Assembly: GCA_020847555.1 (NCBI GenBank)
Contig: JADLBT010000229.1
Coordinates: 1 to 10,264 of the forward strand
Reading direction: 5' to 3'
Origin: Gemmataceae bacterium
GTDB taxonomy: Bacteria > Planctomycetota > Planctomycetia > Gemmatales > Gemmataceae
DNA: 10,264 bases
Part shown: piece by piece, positions 6,143-10,264 of the stretch
Layout of the letters: every line of letters starts with the position of its first letter
Position numbering within the stretch: position 1 is the stretch's first letter
The notes under the pieces: generated by a model
Seen by the model: only the letters and a program-made list of their open reading frames with translations
What the model was told of the DNA's origin: nothing
Database searches by the model: none
Position numbers and translations under genes: made by a program

Positions 6143-8401
6143 TCACCCGCCCCAGGTGAAGGCGTCCAGCAGGTTCGTGTAGTCGTCGGTCCACACCGGG
6201 CGGCCCGGGCGCGGCCGGACCGCCTCCCACTGGCGGTTCCGGCCCGCCGCGCCCAGGTGTTCCGGCCGGCGGGCCATCACCAGCCACTGCGATGGCGCCT
6301 TCCCCCGGGCGCGGTCCTCGGACAGGACGGTGAGGTGGGTCCGCACCCTGCACGCCAGCCCCAGGTCGCCCGCCAGGTCGCCGAGGACCGCCTCGAGGCG
6401 CAGGTAGCGGTTCGAGATGTGGAACAGCAACATCCCGTCCGGGGCGAGCTTCGACAGGTAGAGGTGCAGCGCCTCGCGCGTCAGCAGGTGCAGGGGGATC
6501 GCGTCCGAGCTGAAAGCGTCAATGACCAGCAAGTCGTAGGCCCGATCCGGGGCGCGGGCCAGCGTCAGCCGGGCGTCGCCCGGGACGATGGGGCGGAGCC
6601 CTTCCGGCCCGAGCGGGGAGTCGCGCAGGAAGGTGAAGTGCTCCTGGGCGATCCGGATCACCGCCGGGTCGATCTCGTAGTAGGTGAACTGCTGCCCCTT
6701 CCGCCCGTACACGGCCAGGGTGCCGCAGCCCAGCCCAACCACCGCCACCTTCCCCCGCGGCCGGCGCTCCGCGAAATCCGTGAACAGCATCCCCGCGGGG
6801 CTGCTCGGGGTGTAGTAGGCCAGCGGCTCGCAGCGCGTGGCCGGGTCGAGGTTCTGCCTGCCGTGAACGGTGCTCCCGTGGATCAGCACTCGGAACCGTC
6901 CGGCCGGATCCTCCGCCACCCGGTGGACGCCGAAGAAGCTGCGCTCCTGGTGAATGATGCGGCCGTGGACGCTCGGGGCGAACGGGGCGGCGAGCAGCAC
7001 GGCGCCCACCCCCAGCCCAAGGCGCAGCGGCCGGTCGCCGAAGGCGTAGCACACCAGCACCGGCAGCGCGAACATGACGCCCACGCGCGGCGGTCCGGGC
7101 GGCAGGTCGAGGAACCGCGCCACCGCGATCAGGCCGGCGGTGAGAAGCCCCAGGCTCACCGGCAGGGCAACGTCCAGGGCGCGGGCGCGGGCCGCCCACG
7201 GATCGTTGGCCGCGCGCTTCCTCGGCCCGGGCACGAGCAGGCAGGCGAGGACGAGGACGAGCGGGTACTCGACGAGGCCGCTGAAGACAACCGGAGCGAC
7301 CAGGGCGTTGCACACGCCGCCCAGCACTCCGCCGAGCGACAGCCAGAGGTAGAACCCGGTCAGGTGGGCAGCGGGCGGGCGGTCGCGGGCCAGTTCCCCG
7401 TGGCAGATCATGGCGATCACGAACAGCCCCAGCAGGTGAGCGCCGACGAGCAGCCAGACCGGCTCGGTCGCCTCCGACAGCAGCGCCAGCAGCAGGATCA
7501 CCACCACAATGGGCATCCCGCCGACCATCGCCCGGTGCGGCAGCAGCGGCCGCCGCGCGAAGACCAGCGTGAAGGTGAGCAGGTAGATCGCGAGCGGCAC
7601 GACCCAGAGCAGCGGGATCGGGGCGATGTCGGTGGTGAGATGCGTTGTCACACTCAGCATCAAGCTGGAAGGGACGAATGCGAGCAGCGCCCAGCGCAGC
7701 CGGCGGACAAGGCTGGGAGCGGTTCCGCCCGCGTCCGGGTCCGCCGCCACGGCGGGCGCCGGCGCCGGGGCAGCCACGCACAGGGCGCACAGGCAGGTCA
7801 GCACGACGAGCAGGCAGTAGCCGAGCGTCCAGAGTTCGCCCTGTCCGTCCAGCGGCCACGCGGGCTCGATCAGCACCGGGTAGGCGAGCAGCGCGAGCAG
7901 GCTCCCGAGGTTGCTCGCGGCGTAGAGGAAGTACGGGTCCGCCGCCGACGGGTGGCGCGTGGACGCGAACCAGCGCTGCAGCAGCGGCCCGCTCGCGGCG
8001 ATGAGGAAGAACGGCAGGCCGACGCCGACCAGCAGCCGGCCGAGGAGCCACAGGGTCGGGTCCGTATCGGCGGGCGGGACCGATGCGCCGCGGACAGCGA
8101 CCGGGAGGAAGACGAGGGCCACGGCCAGCAACGCCAGGTGGAGCGGGGTATGGACGCGCGGGCCGAGCCACGCGGGGGCGGCGTGGGCGTAGGCGTACCC
8201 GGCGAGGAGGGCCGCCTGGAAGAAGACCATGCAGGTGTTCCACACCGCTGGCGTCCCGCCCAGCGACGGCAGCAGCATCTTTCCGACCATCGGCTGCACC
8301 AGAAACAGCAGGAACGCGCTGGCGAAGAGCGTCAGCGCGAACAGGATCGGCAGCAGCATGAGGCGGCGTGGCATCGCAATGGGGAGAGGCAAGTTCGGCA
8401 T
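6143..8401 (-). CDS. Fused polytopic membrane / spermidine-synthase-like protein
   Basis: This protein of about 752 residues (ATG 8401) joins a membrane half to a SAM-binding half. The N-terminal part carries roughly a dozen hydrophobic segments, starting with LFASAFLLFLVQPMVGKMLL and GGTPAVWNTCMVFFQAALLA, a signature of the 'fused MFS/spermidine synthase' family. From about residue 495 comes a polyamine-synthase-type fold: IHGSTVHGRQ, LAYYTPSSPAG, motif I VVGLGCGTLAVYG, the acidic YYEIDP that would contact the nucleoside ribose, GDARL, then IDAFSSDAIPLHLLT and a closing WTDDYTNLL. The cell substrate is unknown for such fusions; aminopropyl transfer is not proven, since the canonical GGG(D/E)G loop is GLGCG here. 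Starts at GTG 8410, ATG 8374 or ATG 8359 are also in frame and none has a clear Shine-Dalgarno. It stands alone between a convergent and a divergent neighbour. Confidence 0.92.
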   Translation of the reverse strand: MPNLPLPIAMPRRLMLLPILFALTLFASAFLLFLVQPMVGKMLLPSLGGTPAVWNTCMVFFQAALLAGYAYAHAAPAWLGPRVHTPLHLALLAVALVFLPVAVRGASVPPADTDPTLWLLGRLLVGVGLPFFLIAASGPLLQRWFASTRHPSAADPYFLYAASNLGSLLALLAYPVLIEPAWPLDGQGELWTLGYCLLVVLTCLCALCVAAPAPAPAVAADPDAGGTAPSLVRRLRWALLAFVPSSLMLSVTTHLTTDIAPIPLLWVVPLAIYLLTFTLVFARRPLLPHRAMVGGMPIVVVILLLALLSEATEPVWLLVGAHLLGLFVIAMICHGELARDRPPAAHLTGFYLWLSLGGVLGGVCNALVAPVVFSGLVEYPLVLVLACLLVPGPRKRAANDPWAARARALDVALPVSLGLLTAGLIAVARFLDLPPGPPRVGVMFALPVLVCYAFGDRPLRLGLGVGAVLLAAPFAPSVHGRIIHQERSFFGVHRVAEDPAGRFRVLIHGSTVHGRQNLDPATRCEPLAYYTPSSPAGMLFTDFAERRPRGKVAVVGLGCGTLAVYGRKGQQFTYYEIDPAVIRIAQEHFTFLRDSPLGPEGLRPIVPGDARLTLARAPDRAYDLLVIDAFSSDAIPLHLLTREALHLYLSKLAPDGMLLFHISNRYLRLEAVLGDLAGDLGLACRVRTHLTVLSEDRARGKAPSQWLVMARRPEHLGAAGRNRQWEAVRPRPGRPVWTDDYTNLLDAFTWGG

Positions 8402-8410
8402 CGGGAACAC

Positions 8411-8638
8411 GAGTCGCCGGGACGCTGACAGCTGTTACCCTACCTCTGATGCGGCGCCGCTACAAGGTCGTGCGGGCATCCTCCGATCAGCCCGGAACGC
8501 CAGCGCCGGACTTTGCAAGCGCCCGTCGCTGGCACTCCAGGGTGATCGGACGCCCCCGACGCGCTTTCCCCGCGCCTTCCCCCGTCACGTCTGCTACACT
8601 GACGCCGAGACGCCTCCACACCGCGCAGGCTGCCGCCG
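8411..8638. other. Divergent intergenic region with weak promoters and an inverted repeat
   Basis: No gene is supported in these 228 bases. Leftward, TTGTAG (8465-8460), a 17-base spacer and TAGGGT (8442-8437) form a weak sigma-70-like promoter for the membrane/spermidine-synthase-like gene. Rightward, TGCTACACT (8592-8600) reads as an extended -10 box without a good -35, suitably placed 38 bases before the DUF58 ATG. The middle is filled by the imperfect inverted repeat at 8482-8550. GCGGCGCCGC at 8451-8460 is a small palindrome of a kind expected by chance at this GC content. Confidence 0.35.
8482..8550. repeat. Imperfect 69-base inverted repeat
   Basis: Arms 8482-8511 and 8521-8550 can pair at 24 of 30 positions around a nine-base loop. 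The outer eight (TCCGATCA with TGATCGGA) and an inner seven (GCCAGCG with CGCTGGC) are perfect and lie at equal distances (nine bases) on both sides. The layout suggests a decayed intergenic repeat element or a structured RNA upstream of the DUF58 gene. It resembles the 9540-9610 element in size and loop length but not in sequence. Confidence 0.5.
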
Positions 8639-9532
8639 ATGCCCGACGCCAACCCGCAAACCCTGCTCGACCCGCAGTTCCTCGCCCGGCTCGAACAGCT
8701 CGAGCTGGTGTCGCGCAAGATCTTCGTCGGCCGCATGAAGGGCGAGCGACGCAGCAAGCGCAAGGGCCAGAGTGTCGAGTTCGCCGACTATCGCAACTAC
8801 GTCGTCGGCGACGATCTGCGCCACCTCGACTGGAACCTGTTCGGCCGCCTCGACCGGCTGTTCATCCGCCTGTTCATGGAGGAGGAAGACCTGCACGTCT
8901 ACCTCCTCATCGACAACAGCCTGTCGATGGGCTTCGGCAGCCCGACGAAGCTCCAGTACGCCGCCCAGGTGGCCGCCGCCCTCGGGTTCGTCGGCCTGGT
9001 GAACATGGACCGGGTGGTGGTTGAGGCGTTCAACGACCGGCTCACGCAGTCGCTGCCGGCGACGCGCGGGCGGCGCGGCCTGTGGCGCGTCCTCGACTTC
9101 CTGGCGAAGCTGGAGCCGGCCGGGCCGAGCGACCTGCGCCGCGCCCTGCGCGCCTTCAGCATCAAGTGCAGCGGCAAGGGCGTCGTCATCCTCCTCAGCG
9201 ACTTCATGGACAAGGGCGGGTATGAGGAGGCGCTGCGCTATCTCGTCGCGCGCCAGCTCGACGTCTACGCCATCCAGGTGCTGTCGCGCGAGGAGGTCGA
9301 GCCGGAGATCGTCGGCGACCTGAAACTGGTGGACGTCGAGGACGACGACGCGGCCGAGATCACGGTCACCGCGCCGCTGCTGAAGCGGTACAGGCAGAAC
9401 CTGGCTGCGTACCGGGCAGCGCTGAGCGAGTTCTGCTCGCGGCGCGGCATCGCGTATCTGTTCACCAGCAACCAGGTGCCGTTCGAGCGCCTGGTGCTGA
9501 ACTACCTGCGCCAGCGCGGGCTGGTGCGCTGA
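8639..9532 (+). CDS. DUF58 family protein with a von Willebrand-type fold
   Basis: DUF58 proteins act with MoxR AAA+ ATPases and membrane VWA proteins in envelope or metal-insertion chaperone systems; the exact client is usually unknown. In this 297-residue soluble protein the family signature spans about residues 31-84: GRMKGERRSKRKGQSVEF, then DYRNYVVGDDLRHLDWNLFG and IRLFMEEED. A MIDAS metal site follows as DNSLSM (92-97), with the later SDFMDKGG (187-194) closing the VWA core. The C-terminus is helical and charged. ATG 8639 has no strong Shine-Dalgarno, only AGG about 10 bases upstream, but the protein start fits family proportions. It is followed by a BatA-like gene on the same strand after 90 bases, most of which is a large inverted repeat. 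No moxR gene is present in the window, although moxR commonly precedes DUF58. Confidence 0.95.
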   Translation: MPDANPQTLLDPQFLARLEQLELVSRKIFVGRMKGERRSKRKGQSVEFADYRNYVVGDDLRHLDWNLFGRLDRLFIRLFMEEEDLHVYLLIDNSLSMGFGSPTKLQYAAQVAAALGFVGLVNMDRVVVEAFNDRLTQSLPATRGRRGLWRVLDFLAKLEPAGPSDLRRALRAFSIKCSGKGVVILLSDFMDKGGYEEALRYLVARQLDVYAIQVLSREEVEPEIVGDLKLVDVEDDDAAEITVTAPLLKRYRQNLAAYRAALSEFCSRRGIAYLFTSNQVPFERLVLNYLRQRGLVR

Positions 9533-9539
9533 CCGGAGT

Positions 9540-9610
9540 AAAGCCCACGGGTGGCGTCCCGTGGGTGAAGCGCTGGCGACTTTACCCACGGGACGCGACC
9601 CGTGGGCTTT
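9540..9610. repeat. Near-perfect 71-base modular inverted repeat (hairpin element)
   Basis: Arms 9540-9570 and 9580-9610 pair over 31 positions with one mismatch (9553/9597) and one G-T pair (9567/9583), around the nine-base loop CGCTGGCGA. Each arm is itself a hairpin: CCCACGGG at 9544-9551 and 9585-9592 pairs with CCCGTGGG at 9558-9565 and 9599-9606, with six-base spacers. It can therefore form one long hairpin or two small ones (a cruciform-like alternative). Its ends AAAGCCC/GGGCTTT resemble the short terminal inverted repeats of a miniature element. It starts 8 bases after the DUF58 stop and ends 12 bases before the next ATG. There is no following T run for a normal terminator. Confidence 0.85.
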
Positions 9611-9622
9611 GGAGCAGAGATC

Positions 9623-10264
9623 ATGGCAGCCCGCGCCTCGTCGGTTTCGTTCCTTGCCCGTGCCTGGTTCCCGGCGAGCCTGGCCGTCCTGCTGCTCCTG
9701 ACGGTGCCGGTACTGGTCCTCGTCGTCATGCACCTCTTCGGCGCCGATGGGGCCGTCAATGCGTGGCTGGAAGACACGTTCCAGCTCAGCTACGAGCTAC
9801 CGCTGCCGTGGGTCTTCGGGCTGGTGTTACTGCTGATCCCACTGCTCATCGTTCTGCTCTACTTCCTCAAGCTGAAGCGCAAACCGCTGCAGGTGCCGAG
9901 CACGTTCCTCTGGCGCAAGAGCATCGAGGATCTGCACGTCAACAGCCTGTTCCAGTGGCTGCGCGAGAACGTGCTGCTGCTGCTGCAGCTGCTCGCCGTG
10001 CTGCTGCTCCTCTACGCCGTCATGGGCTTCCGGTTCCACGGCAGCACCACGCGCGGCCAGCACTACATTCTGCTGCTCGACAACTCGGCGAGCATGGCCG
10101 CGACCGACGTGCGGCCGAGCCGCCTGGAGTGGGCCAGGCAGGAGGCGCTCAAGGTCATCGACGCCGCCACCGAGGACAGCGTCGGCATGGTGATCGTCTT
10201 CAACGCCAAGGCGACGACGCTGCAGTCCTACACGACCAACAAGGCGAAGCTGCGCGATGCGGTC
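9623..10264 (+). CDS. BatA-like aerotolerance/von Willebrand membrane protein (truncated by the window edge)
   Basis: The 214 residues visible form the N-terminal part of a BatA-type protein, a membrane-anchored VWA protein that partners DUF58 and MoxR proteins. Hydrophobic spans lie at about 17-38, 62-82 and 115-135. The typical BatA loop is between the second and third: LKRKPLQVPSTFLWRKS, then LRENVLLLLQLLAVLLLLYA. The VWA domain begins near 147 with HYILLLDNSASM, where DNSAS (153-157) is the metal-site motif, and continues through VGMVIVFNAKATTLQSYT. An extra hydrophobic span at the very N-terminus, before the usual two-span layout, is slightly unusual. ATG 9623 is well supported by GGAG eight bases upstream, just past the inverted repeat. 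The frame is open at the window end. It probably shares a transcript with the DUF58 gene unless the repeat interrupts it. Confidence 0.92.
   Translation, partial: MAARASSVSFLARAWFPASLAVLLLLTVPVLVLVVMHLFGADGAVNAWLEDTFQLSYELPLPWVFGLVLLLIPLLIVLLYFLKLKRKPLQVPSTFLWRKSIEDLHVNSLFQWLRENVLLLLQLLAVLLLLYAVMGFRFHGSTTRGQHYILLLDNSASMAATDVRPSRLEWARQEALKVIDAATEDSVGMVIVFNAKATTLQSYTTNKAKLRDAV

Noticed and set aside
6044..8428. 794-residue open frame on the plus strand opposite the membrane/spermidine-synthase-like gene
   Set aside because: Its composition is dominated by Gln/Arg/Glu repeats, the expected mirror of Leu/Ala-rich membrane codons.
8428..8435. ACAGCTGT palindrome upstream of the membrane/spermidine-synthase-like gene
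   Set aside because: Eight-base self-complementary words are common by chance and no second copy is visible.
8594..9733. 379-residue open frame on the minus strand over the DUF58 gene
   Set aside because: It runs through the inverted repeat and two real plus-strand genes and has no recognisable domain.
9970..10015. CTG-rich run in the BatA-like gene, considered as a microsatellite
   Set aside because: It encodes the leucine-rich third membrane span; the repeat is explained by codon choice for Leu.
1..10264. CRISPR arrays, tRNA or rRNA genes, transposases, toxin-antitoxin or defence genes
   Set aside because: None is seen: no regularly spaced direct repeats, no recognisable tRNA or rRNA sequence, and all protein genes belong to flagellar, TPR, polyamine-synthase-like or VWA/DUF58 families.

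Overview
The window is GC-rich, densely coding bacterial DNA. The gene content suggests a flagellated planctomycete, possibly of the Gemmata group: a flagellar hook cluster, a large single-span TPR protein, a fused membrane/spermidine-synthase-like protein, and a DUF58 plus BatA-like von Willebrand pair, with several starts lacking a clear Shine-Dalgarno. The lineage is an inference from gene types and style; no marker gene is present to prove it.

Layout. Bases 1-3740, minus strand, hold a flagellar block in transcription order flgM-like, fliK, flgD, flgE (flgE runs off the left edge). It encodes a probable anti-sigma-28 factor, the hook-length ruler, the hook cap/scaffold and the hook subunit. 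A 146-base divergent intergenic region (3741-3886) separates it from a plus-strand gene for a 714-residue membrane-anchored TPR protein (3887-6031). That gene converges on a minus-strand gene (6143-8401) for a polytopic protein with a C-terminal spermidine-synthase-like domain. A 228-base divergent region (8411-8638) then leads to a plus-strand pair: a DUF58 protein (8639-9532) and a BatA-like von Willebrand membrane protein (9623 to the right edge).

Non-coding structure is the less routine part. The flgM/TPR intergenic region carries a good sigma-54-type -24/-12 match facing the flagellar genes, back-to-back sigma-70-like elements sharing one AT-rich core, three copies of CTTGCGG, and a perfect 7+7 palindrome abutting the flgM ribosome-binding site. 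A second perfect dyad lies in the fliK leader. A 71-base, nearly perfect, modular inverted repeat sits between the DUF58 and BatA-like genes, and a diverged 69-base inverted repeat of similar build lies upstream of the DUF58 gene.

The protein-coding genes belong to recognisable families. I see no convincing new defence, CRISPR or mobile system. The points most worth following are the regulatory architecture of the hook operon and the two intergenic inverted-repeat elements.
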